From the NCBI RefSeq assembly GCF_000699445.3, contig NC_067196.1:44359806-44423805 (forward strand): a stretch of 64,000 nucleotides of DNA, given 5' to 3'. Below, in pieces: positions 48,472-59,425 of the stretch. How positions within the stretch are numbered: the first letter of the stretch is position 1; every line of letters starts with the position of its first letter. The notes under the pieces were generated by a model. It saw only the letters and a list, made by a program, of their open reading frames with translations, was not told the DNA's origin and did no database searches. A program made the translations under genes and the position numbers. Origin of the DNA: Schistosoma haematobium. Lineage: Eukaryota > Platyhelminthes > Trematoda > Strigeidida > Schistosomatidae.

Positions 48472-48534
48472 TATTTGTTCTTGCTTTATTTAGATTCATA
48501 AAGGGAACCAATTGCATGAAATTAATAATAGAAT

Positions 48535-49625
48535 GTCTTGACCAAGACAACTTGAATCGAACAATAATTATGAGTAAGGTTTTACTATAATATCACTATG
48601 AATTAATTCAAAACAATATTTCTCTGGACTACATAACTTGGATCTCAGAATTCTTATCGGTGTGAACTAATGGAATTTGCTTTAAATCGCCAACAACCAC
48701 ACTTGTGGCAAGTAGTTTGTTGTAATCAACTAAGTGTAAAATAGTCATTAAATGTTCACTAGTATATATTTCATATTTGACGTAAATTAACATGGAGTTA
48801 CTGCTGTCAAACCAAACGGATTCCTATAGACAATACATCAAGTTTATTTTCTTATTGTTTAATATGTCGCTTTATCTCTGCTTATCAACTGTTATATCGG
48901 AGCGAAGATTAAATCACGAGTAACTTCTGAGACATATTAATTGACTAATATTATCTATACATTCTGATGGTATAACTATTCAATAATTAGATTATATATA
49001 TTTATATTCCTCTTATTATAAGCTCTATTTTGACCTATAATTCATTATTGTACGATTTACGGTTCTTAAGCTATGTTCAGTTTATTAACCACTGCCTTCC
49101 ACGTTCATAGCCACTTTTTGGCTTTATTGTGTACAAATGTTATTTCCTATTTTATAGTGCATTGCGGTCTGTTTGATTGATACATAAACCCAGTATGTCT
49201 GAAATAAATGATTCGATTCACATAATGGAAGCTGGTATTGGTGTTCTGAACTCAAGTGGACGGGCTAGGCGGAAATAGGACCAATAAGGACGCTAGGCTG
49301 CTCATACCGCTCGAAAGCCATTGGTTTGGCACAGTGCTAGGATTGTACAAGTCGTATTTTGATCGGTGGATAAATCACGTGATAAAAGCCGGACATAAAT
49401 TCACAACAGAAACGACTCCATAAATTCAAGCCAAATAAATTTCAGAAAATAATCGAATTCCCAGTCTATAAACTGACCATGAGAACATATAATTAAGTAT
49501 TGAAGGTGTTCTTTATGCACAAGATGTTTAACTAAAGAGTCATTTATGGTTGGGGAAACGAATATTCTTCTCTAAGTGTTTCATAATTTTGTTCAGATTA
49601 GGATTACTGAAATACAGTAAGTAAT
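48535..49625. other. intergenic, unassigned
   Basis: No coding feature. The stretch around 49090-49440 is less AT-rich than its surroundings (for example gacgggctaggcgg near 49260), with a gaaataaatga motif near 49200. It could be part of an unrecognised repeat. Confidence 0.35.
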
Positions 49626-49629
49626 TTTC

Positions 49630-49765
49630 ATGCCGTAGCTCTTCTACGGTCATTGCCGGTCCTAAGCCTGGGTAAAGCTGGGGAGTTGGGTATGGGGTCA
49701 GCAACCCCAACTCCTAGAAAACAACCTTGCTAAAAGAACGCTAACCAAAACGAACAAATCATACC
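49630..49765 (+). repeat. RTE 5' leader fragment without ORF
   Basis: It matches the leader of the intact element in order: gtagctcttct, tgccggtcctaagcctgggt, aaag, gttgggtatggggt, cagcaacccc, tagaaaac, gctaaaa, gcta/tacca. About 130 bp is present and the following sequence does not match the ORF. Confidence 0.75.
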
Positions 49766-50985
49766 ACTGCAGTAAAGTAGTAAGCTAAGTTAACCATATT
49801 ACTCCTTGAAATATTAGAATCAACAGTGTGAAAGCACTATTATTATATCCATTCGGTCTATACTATGAAAATAATTTTTTTATATATGAATGGTACGCTT
49901 ACATTTAAAGTACACGCAAATAATTCGAACCAAAAGAAAGTATACCATAAAGGTTGACAAGGGAAACTCAAAATTCCAATTAGTATCGTTTCTTCCGCTT
50001 ATCAGAAGTAGTTCTTTGTTTACAGAATACTAAAGGATGTCATGAATATTAGAATTACATTAAGAGATTATTTCGCTTCTCTGTAAGATATTTAACAAGT
50101 AGAGTTACCTGGAAACTAAGTAGATTTCGTGAAATTTCGTTATATTAGTTGATCTAATGTATGACACTACAAAATAGGATGACTTCATGTTTGTTTATCC
50201 AAGATTTTTGAACAATACTTTGCAAGTAACTTTGTCCTAGGAAGCATATTATTTCTAGTCATCCCATGTGAATTAGATGAAACAATGACTGGTGGTAATA
50301 TTTGCAAGGATGGATAATTCCAATGTTATCAAACACTTGATATGTCAAAATCTGCTTATACAAATATATCTGTTATTTATCTTCACTTATGTCTACAAAA
50401 TGAGATGGAAAATGTTTCAAAATAATGAACTTCATTCGGGAGAATATAATAAAAGAATAAAATATCATATGCGTGTTGCAGTCAGTGGATGACATTTCCC
50501 TTCATTATAATACTTTTACTGTTAATGCTGAATCGTGTATTCATCGGCTTTCATTGATTGTGACCGCAAAAACATAGTATTAATGTTACTCTACAATGGG
50601 ATACTAACCGAAATGATATACTTTCATTAGTCTATCCATATATGCGTAGATGTTTTCTACGTGACCATGATTCTTTTAAGATGGAAAAGACGAATATTTT
50701 CAAAGCTCATTTAGCTGTAACCAACGTGGGGCCTGGCGTGAATCTATATTGGCACATGTAATACATTACAAGACAGCACAAGGGAAATTAACAAAGAATG
50801 GAAGTAAATGGGAGGGATTAAATTTAACGTTGGAAACATCAACAAAAAATAATATACTCATTAGTGAAAAACTTTGGGGGAAAGTTTAAGTTTTAATGAG
50901 AAATCGTTATCATTGGCGTTGGATCGTATTAGGTGTAAAGTAGATAATGGAAGATAGGTGAGCGACATTATGAATCGATTGAAGA
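49766..50985. other. intergenic, no recognised feature
   Basis: AT-rich, with only short chance ORFs. Confidence 0.4.
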
Positions 50986-50989
50986 CATG

Positions 50990-51175
50990 TAAACCATTGG
51001 ATGTCGACCCATGTCTTAACGTTAAGCGTTCATTGTGAGCTCTAAAGATCTTTGGTTTGGTTACCTAAGAGGTCATCAAATGGATATGACTGAGCTCTAT
51101 ATTAGTATGAAACAGATGTCCAATGTTTCATGCTTTTCAGTGGTAGCTTAAGTAAGATCAATTCATGAAGTAAAC
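50990..51175 (+). repeat. degenerate tRNA-headed SINE copy
   Basis: It shows ccattggatgtcgaccca, ttaagcgttc, a decayed B-box (ggtttggttac), gactgagctctatattagta, gaaacagatgtcc, and gtggtagct. The order follows the SINE at 46015-46325, with heavy decay of the ribozyme. Confidence 0.55.
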
Positions 51176-51179
51176 TATC

Positions 51180-53376
51180 AAAGGGAAACAGTTCGAAATA
51201 AACAAATGAGATCAAAAGACAAGTTAAGAATAACACTTAACTGAAGATTTATGCTAACATAAGGAACAAATACAATCGGGCTACTTCAAATGACTTTGTG
51301 CAATGTTACTTTAAGTCTCTAACCGTTGATAGTGAGTACTATGATCGCCCAAAGTAGGAACTCCGCACATCAAAATGGATTAGGCCAGTAGTTAACGATT
51401 TTATAAACTGAATTATTACACTTGTTAACATATACCATATTGTAATCATAAAACAATGGAACAATAGTTTATAACTACAATCACTTTATTCATTTTCATA
51501 ATAAAAATCTTTACCAAAAAAGGAAGAAACGAATGAGTATATGGATATTAATCACATTAAAAATCATTTCAAAAATATTAAAAAATATTATGTAGACTAT
51601 AATAAACAGTTATTATTCTATATACATACAGGAAAGACATTATTTTACACAACCAAGTATACACAAATCATAAGAGAAAACAATCACAACAATAAAAAAG
51701 ATCAATATAAAAGGAAATCAACAGTACATTAGTGTATATGTATATTCCAATGATTACAAGCACAAATACAAATTTCATTTTATTTATTAGACTCATATCA
51801 TACAAAAGAAGTATTCCGACACGTCGATTTTGACCATTGTAAAACAATACATGAAAATAAAATTATTACACAATAGAGGTTTATCGAAATAGGACAAAGG
51901 AAATGCAAGCGTTGCTTACAAGTCAGATTAGTTTTTTTATTATTTCTGACTGCTTCTTGGTAATGGAAAGAAATCAGAAGAATACAATAGAATCTATAAC
52001 ATGCCGAAATGTGAGCATATGAGTAAGAGAGAATGATTACGGAAGCTTACTTTATTTTCTATCTAAAAACAGGTGACTAAATAAGTATAAGTATAGATGT
52101 ATGTATTCTACTCATTTGAAAAAAGAGGGATTTTAAAGTTTTCGATATGTTAAGCAGCTCCGTAAGAAGTCACACTGCTTCGTTCCGCGTGTCAATAGAT
52201 GAGATGGCTGATTGTTCAGTGGATCTATAATATGGGATTTGTTAGTGTAGGGAATTTCATTGAAGCAATAAAAATATAATAGTGAGAAGACAATTAAATA
52301 GTTGGAGTGATCTTAATGCATAAATAATACATGTGTAGTTGGAATAAACGAGTCACAAATTAAATTCGTAGGTAATAGAGTAGAAATAAGAAGTTTATGA
52401 TGTATACTTTGTTCCAACGACGGAACTAGTTTATGTGTATTAAGAATAAATAAATTGAAAGCGGTGGGCAGAATGTAAGGCTTAGTATTTTATCCGTAAA
52501 GGAATTAACTTAAACACGCTGGATCTGAGCATAGTATATACCAGTTTGAGTATACATGTCCTGGACGAATTGATTTCAGTTGAATGTAGATTTGTCCAAA
52601 TGGTATATTTTCACCAATATGAACAGAATGCCAGGCAGAAACTTCAATAAAACCACACTGTATATCATTTGGAATGAGGTCATAGGAAAACTATTAATAG
52701 TACGAAGTCGTCAAATATTAATCGGTGAAAAATGTAAAAAAAAAAAAAGAAACTCGACATTACAATTAGGCAACAGGAAAATAACTTCTATAATTTAGGA
52801 AAAAAAACTCACAAGTTTATAATAATAAAAAGTTTGAGACTTAACGAATACATTTCAAATATATTTTGGTTTACTTTATTAAACGCCAAAATATCAGAAT
52901 AAAATCGTATTTATAATTCTTTAAACAGATATACACTAGTCAAGTTCTATCAAATCTAGTTTTTACCAATTCTCAAGTCATTTCGACTATTGAAAATAAT
53001 CTTGTGAACACGAGGGTTCAATCATTTGTAATGTTATCACTGGGGACAAGTTACTAATACATATCATATTCAATAGTATCCCATCTAATACGATCAGTTA
53101 TCAAAACCATGATATTCAAGCTATCACATCCTGAGAGCCATTTGTCAATTATTGATCCGTTTAAAACTTTCAGCACTAATATTAACATTCCGTTTAATAT
53201 ATATGCTCAATAAAACTAATAAGTCTTATTTGCTTTGATTATATTCTAAATTCTAAACATGTTTTAGTCAAACATCACAACTGTATATGCTACACTGATA
53301 GTAGTCCAGTTTTCCAATCATGATGGATCAATATGGCTACACAAGTTGAACATTTGGTCTTTTATGTTCCATCATG
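51180..53376. other. intergenic, no recognised feature
   Basis: AT-rich on both strands. Short open stretches such as 51541-51732 are Lys/Asn/Ile-rich, as random AT-rich DNA would give. Confidence 0.4.
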
Positions 53377-53607
53377 CTAGACAGATCGGTTGGAGGACGG
53401 TTCAAATAAAAGCACAAAACGCATTAACCAAGGGTGAAATATAATTTGTTGGGATGGGGCGGCAGTAAAGTGTTTACCTAAAAAAAACCCAGCATCTACA
53501 GCGATGGTATCTTTCCATAGCAGAAAAATGTGGTTAGGAAAGATTAGTACTAAAATCAGCATATCCCACCTTAGCTCACGAATTTCTGTCGCTGGTGACG
53601 AAGTCTG
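53377..53607 (-). other. possible exon or repeat with an open frame
   Basis: On the minus strand an acceptor-like ttccttttcag is followed by an open frame from 53607 to a TAG at 53377. It reads TSSPATEIRELRWDML... There is a GT just after RELR (AAG|GTGGGA), which could be a donor. It would start in phase 0 and so could follow the exon ending at 57406. The sequence is less AT-rich than its surroundings and could equally be a dispersed repeat. No domain is recognised. Confidence 0.25.
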
Positions 53608-53609
53608 AA

Positions 53610-56600
53610 AAGGAAGGTGTGTGGCTGTCTTCGATGCTCTTAGGTAGCTAAAACTATTATTAATCTAGATTCCTTTATGTATACCTCAAGAAGGAGCATC
53701 CTTCCACGTTGTGAACAACAGCTCATATAACCCAAACAACACACGAAATCACACTACTCATATTAAATTCCATCCTTACTTTTTAATACTTTTTCAATCA
53801 AATAATTAAAATAACTCATTGTCATTGAATAAAAATATAGAGAATTTAACGAATAAAACCAACTCAAGCCCGAACTTTGCGTGCGAAAACGTCTAACTTC
53901 TCATCCTTCTTTCCTCCTAATTTCTTTTTGTGGTATGCTCTGGTTTATTATTATTGACTTCTTTAGTGTTTTGTAATTTCGAACCGTAATGAGTTATTAT
54001 TACCCCTAAACAATTTTTCACAATTATTACTCAATTTTTATTATTATAACTTTAAGTTTTTCGTTTTTCCTCATTACTGTCAAGTGGACAATTATCTTTC
54101 ATAATTCTGACCCGTAAATTAATTCACTTACCCCTTGATTATTGCGTAACCTCATTTGATAATAAAAGTATCGAATCAATTTATGATGCAATCTTTTTTA
54201 TCCTTCTATGGAGACATAATTACCATACAACTATAAATACGAAGAAATAGCTTGAGGAAATGCTTTCGTCGAAAAGAAAATTTTCTTCGCTAACTTTTCT
54301 TATGACTCTACCTTTATTTCCAAGCACCACAATCCTAAGGGGTTCAGTTTAGAAAATCCTATCCCTGATAATTTGAAACTAATATCTAAATATGATGAAG
54401 CTTCCAAAATCCGAGCCAGTCAGACAACAGGAATTATTAGATAGAACTTCAGCATCTGGTAATATCAATATTCTACTTTTCTGAATCTTATATTATCTGA
54501 ATGTGGTTATTTCGTCGACCTCACCTAGCCAGTATTGAGACCGGTTTATCCTCTGTATATTTGATACCTTGATTTCTACTTCTTGTGTTCACGCTGATAC
54601 AAACAAATGATTAGATTTATAATCAGAGCAGGCTCTCTCGTATTGCATTGCCTATATTTCCATTGACTGCAGTCTGGATAAACAAAAACAGATGAGTTTT
54701 ACAAAAAAGCAATCAGGCCTTCTTCAAAAAGCTAAGCGCTGAGACGTAACAATCATAGCAGATGGTTTATTTGCTTCAGTAGGTAATCTGGACTAAGCTA
54801 AAAGACACTTAAGTGAGTCTTATAGTGTTTCAGCTCAACGAACAGACAATGATGACTATATATTTCAGCCAAGCTGAGACGACCATTTATTTCTAACATG
54901 TACCAGGTCTAATCACGAGGAAAGACATCATCTGACATAGAGATCTCCCAAAATCTATTGAACAATGGAGACAAATAGGATATATCGACAAGAGCCTATT
55001 TGGTTTAAAAGAACAACATTGCTTATACGAATACAGAGATAAGATTAAACTACCGGTTCAGTAAATATTATCAAAAAAAGTGTCAAACAAAGGTAGTGTT
55101 CAAAAAATCTATGCATTCTAAAGATCATGAAAATACTACAAAAACGAAAAAAACAAACTCTTGCAAAATAAGAGACATGATCACGATTTACTGTGATATT
55201 GAATGATGGAAAGCTAGAGCGTCGAACAATGTTTGTTTTATGTTTAGTTGTTTTACGACGTCGGCCAGAAAGTAAATAAACTTTTATATACACATCTGGT
55301 GGCTCATTCGATCCGGGGATGTACTAAAATATATAAAAAAAGATTTGAAGATCAAAATTGGAGTTGACCTTAAACAGAATGTATGCATAGAGATACATAA
55401 TTTTTTACATTCGATTACATAATAACTTATCGTACAATGCACAATAATATGATCAATTAGAGACGTTTCAACAAAATGTGAATCTGAATTCGGCTTCAGT
55501 AAAAACAAACAGTAACAACAGAACATAATTAATTTGATAAACGCATCTTAATTCACCTAGTATATTACAGATGAATCGGGTTGATACGTAAGCTATTCTA
55601 ACATTAATGTCATATGATATTGCCTAATGTTTCCGAACAGAGCAATCTTTGTATAATTTAATCCAGATTTTTTTTCAGTAAAAGAATAAAAACTTGGTAA
55701 ATCCAACTGTCAATTAATTCAGTCATATTACTTTATAGGTGAATGAAAGAGTTGAAATATTTCAATTTTGCCTAATTATAGAAATAAGCAACACAATGCA
55801 TAGTCTTGTCAATAAAAAAAATTTTCATCATGTGATTGAATGAAAAATGTATTCCCACTATTAGTTAATCCGATTTCAGATGTCATCATTTATCAAAGTG
55901 AATGAGTATAATGTAATGAGTAATAAACGACTAACCACTGTGTAAACCATTTCATTTTTATCTCACGGATGAATGTATCGTGCTGGCTAGGTGAGGTTAA
56001 AAGGTTATATTCAGTCAAATGTAATCTAGTGAGTTAGCACAGTTGAAGATAGTTCTATTAACTGATCGATAATAGAGATTAGCTTACATCTTTGATACCG
56101 ATTAATTATGCATTCAGTCTCCATGCTAAAGACTTACCAATAGAATACAAGAATATGATTATGGCAAAATAACTGTTTATTGATTTTTTCGGAATTTCAG
56201 TATCTTATATATATTATGGGAAACAAAGAATAGAAAAAGGATGATTGAACAGTTATTACAAGTTATGATTTCATAACAATTACCATATTTTTTCAGCTGG
56301 AAATATATTTACTTAAAACATATAGCATATTAGCTTCGAATCTCTCTTGTGACAGAGAAAATAATCTTTTTGTGCGCATGCCTATGACAATGAAACAATC
56401 TATTATACTATGGTCTATATTGTTTCGTGCAGAAAGTTAAGAACAGGTTACGCAACTATAAAAAGATGAGCAGACTTCGAGCCTTCTAAGTTAAGAGTTT
56501 CCAAAATTTCCAAAAGTCTAGTACTCGTCATAATTAGAATCATTCAACCAGCTAGAATAAGAAAAATGAAATTCTCATGGACATATACCGAAGTATATGT

Positions 56601-57405
56601 TACGTATTTAAGGAAGGATAAATTTCTACATTGATCAATAAGTCATTAAAGATCACAGATCATATTTGATGTTGTCAAAGAATATTGATTTGCCACACGT
56701 TTCTGAAAAAACAGCCTTGAAAACCCTTTTTAAGCACGGTATGTAGAAGAAAAACGAACAAAGACAGGATGCACAGACTAAAAGTAACATTTACAGAAAC
56801 AATTATCACTGCACACTGATACGAATGAGTAATCTCATCATCAACTATTTATCACTTATTTTCTCTTCAAAATACACCTCAAAAGAAACAGACAGACGGC
56901 TACAGACCTAGGTGCAATGCTTGTTAGTAAGCTGTAGCATTGAGTATATGCTAATCATTCAGTCCATGCCTCAGATTGTGTATCATTAAACAAAAAAAAT
57001 ATGCTTCACAATGTCAAGTTATTTAAACTAGCGACTGTTTCTATCTCATAGACAGAGGTCAATTAGCATTTAGCGTTGATCAGACAGCATGACATAAGCC
57101 CACTCAAGTAAACACCTTTAGTACACATGCAAACTAGGAAGAGGAGAAACTGTTTCAGACAACAAGAATAACCAGAAAAGTGGATAGGTGCAAAAAACAA
57201 TCATCCATTTCTATACATAACATCATTAATGTAAGGAAGGAAATGAATTCATCAAAAAAACAATCATATGCCCATCCCACGCATATATAATTAAGTTTAA
57301 CAAGCCGAAATAACAAGTTAAATCAGAACAACGATAACAGTAACAACAAGCTAGAAAGTGATTAAAGAAAGTAAGTACCATAAAAACTGTACAAGAAAAG
57401 CTTAC
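53610..57405. other. non-coding, probably intronic to the minus-strand gene
   Basis: No feature I can support. Short ORFs on the minus strand at 55045-55293 and 55284-55526 show no motif. Confidence 0.4.
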
Positions 57406-57686
57406 TAAACATCTGGCATGCTTGATTAAAACATCTAAACGTCTGGAATTCTCACTTAAATATAACTCAATATGTACAGCTGGCAAATGGTCTACTTTAT
57501 ATGTTGATGTTAATAAATCATCAGAATTATTATGAAACAAATGAAACGATGATAATGATGATGAAGATAATGATGGGATGAGTAAAGGAGTTGTGTATTC
57601 TTTAGATTTTTCAGGTAAATAATCTTGTAATGGTGATGAAGATGACCAACAATTGATTAATGATGATGAAGTTGATGTTGTCAGCC
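57406..57686 (-). CDS. exon of an unknown minus-strand gene (Ser-rich)
   Basis: The acceptor is tttttgaaattctag|GG (exon starts at 57686) and the donor is TGTTTA|GTAAGC (exon ends at 57406). With one base from the preceding exon, the 281 nt read as 94 codons. The first half is Ser-rich (TTSTSSSLINCWSSSSPLQD), followed by an acidic/hydroxyl region. The second half is better ordered: DHLPAVHIELYLSENSRRLD, VLIKHARCL. No known family is recognised. The frame continues past the donor to 57226 into hydrophobic sequence that looks intronic. Confidence 0.5.
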
Positions 57687-58786
57687 CTAGAATTTCAAAA
57701 ACAAACAAACAAAGACTAGAAATGGAGAGATTGAAGTAGGCGTAAATCCAGTGTAAGTAAACATAAGGTGAGTTGAATTTAGTTGGTTAATTGAGAACAA
57801 TTAAACACACACATAAACATCATTGAAAGTGATATTTAAAGAATGAACTATTTCGGATTTTCGATAACAGGTGAGGTAAAAAAAGTCTGATCAGAAGGAT
57901 TCAACAACAAGTTGAGATGGAGATATGAATTAATGGATTTTAATCCTATTAAATTTACTGTAAAAGTTGAAGGCTACAGCTTCCATAGGAGAACAGATAA
58001 CAAGGAGTAAAGAGATACATATAACAATTATGTGGAATGTTATTAGTTCACGATTTTTTAAAAATTAAGATTATTAGTGTTAAAACTTGTGTTCTTTCAA
58101 TATGCTGTTATTTGCTCTATACAAAAAAATCATTATGCAGTTAGACAAATCACACTTTGAAGATAATTCTCATCAAGACGTGACACTAATTATTAAAAAC
58201 TGAGAAATCTCGAAAATATCTGTCAAAATGACTGAGACCATTAGACTGATATGTGTATACATTCCCACAAATATTTGAATGTAGTGTCCTCAGGTAAAGC
58301 ATGATATCATTTAGCTACTGAATCTAGAATTTGATATATATTGTATAACTACCAATGATTCGCGATAAGGTGTGATTAAAATCCATTATCTTCGGTGAAG
58401 ATTATTCGCATTTTATACCAAGGTAGATTTCTTGTCATTAATCTCATAGGTATTATTTAAAATCGAATGAAATAATTTTCGAGTGTTTCCTGGTTTTCAA
58501 CTAGTTTTCCAACTGATGTCAACCAGTAATCAGCTTTGCTTTATGATACAAGAATATTTACTTACAAACTGTGAAATGAATTATTTTTTTTAGCGATTAA
58601 AAGGCAAACTTGATTAGCATAAATTAGGTTAGATGAACTAAACTTTCAAAAACGTCTAACACAATAAAAAGCATTAAATTAAACCACTAATAATGAGCTA
58701 TAGAATAAAAAACGGAGAATGTATGAAGACGAAGTTATCATTTCCATATAATGCTAATATTTGGAACTAACCAACAATGTTTTATA
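57687..58786. other. probable intron of the minus-strand gene, proximal part
   Basis: AT-rich with no supported feature. It lies between the two exons that share compatible phases. Confidence 0.4.
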
Positions 58787-59055
58787 AGCAGTGAGATCCG
58801 GGACGCGCGTTTCGTCCTATTTCGGACACGTCAGCTAGATGTACCTGCATCTCAGAGTGGATGCTCACTCTGAGACTCGAACGCAGTACCGTTCGCTTCA
58901 AATGCCATCGCGTTGTCCACTTAGCTACTGAGTCTTGATAGCTACTTGCTTGTGCAATGGGATGAAGTTTAAATTTACTTGGTAATGTTTACTTGAATCT
59001 TCCCATTGATGATTAGGACTGCAATTGATCAGTTTCTTATTGGCATATGTGTATT
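58787..59055 (-). mobile_element. SMalpha-type copy with a tail-to-head junction
   Basis: On the minus strand the sequence reads tail first (59055-58965: cacatatgccaataagaaac, cagtcctaatc, tcaatgggaagattcaag), then head and ribozyme (about 58935-58787: acgcgatggc, cgaacggtactgcg, gcaggtacatctag, ctgacgt, aggacgaaacgcgcgtcc). The core A9 is changed to T (ctgacgt), so cleavage should be lost. The tail-to-head order is that of a tandem repeat. Confidence 0.7.
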
Positions 59056-59224
59056 TATTTAATCTTAAAAATAAACTGATTACTTTTAAATATCATAAGT
59101 ATGTAGAAAATTTGTATTGTAAACTAAAATCTATCAGAATTTGAAAACAATATTTGGCAAATTATACTGATCAAATGATTAAGGCGAAAATGTAGTTTTA
59201 AGCCATTAGTTAGACCATATTTAA

Positions 59225-59425
59225 AATGCCCACTCTGGGATGCAGGTACATCTAGCTGACCGGTACCAAATAGGACGAAACGCAAGTCCTGAATTCCATT
59301 GATAGTCACTATCCATCTCTGCTTATAACGCTTGTGACTTAAGGCAATATCGAGGCAATCCGCACAGGATGCACATATGCCAACAAGAGACTGATAAACT
59401 GCAGTCCTAAACATCAATGGGAAGA
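59225..59425 (+). mobile_element. SMalpha-type copy, plus strand
   Basis: actctgggatgcaggtacat, ctgaccggtaccaaataggacgaaacgc (core mutated to ctgaccg), cactatccatctctgcttat, cgcttgtgacttaaggcaat, then the tail cacatatgccaacaagagac, gcagtcctaaacatcaatgg. The head before the ribozyme is missing. Confidence 0.75.

Larger units (their letters stand above)
47638..48492. repeat. 855-bp near-perfect palindrome (inverted repeat, arms about 420 bp)
   Basis: The left arm 47638-48057 and right arm 48075-48492 are reverse complements along their whole length, with a 17-bp spacer. The only length difference I can find is 2 bp, in the TA runs. Each arm contains a TA microsatellite and a hammerhead-like motif. 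No ORF was found. The near-identity means the duplication is recent or maintained, or it is an assembly artefact. Confidence 0.9.

Noticed and set aside
57226..57405. continuation of the minus-strand Ser-rich exon to its stop
   Set aside because: After the GTAAGC donor the frame turns hydrophobic and Cys/Phe-rich, as AT-rich intron sequence does.
59124..59417. 97-codon minus-strand ORF, similar to the one at 27738-27944
   Set aside because: Both lie antisense to SMalpha copies and share sequence only because the repeat is shared. They are not genes.
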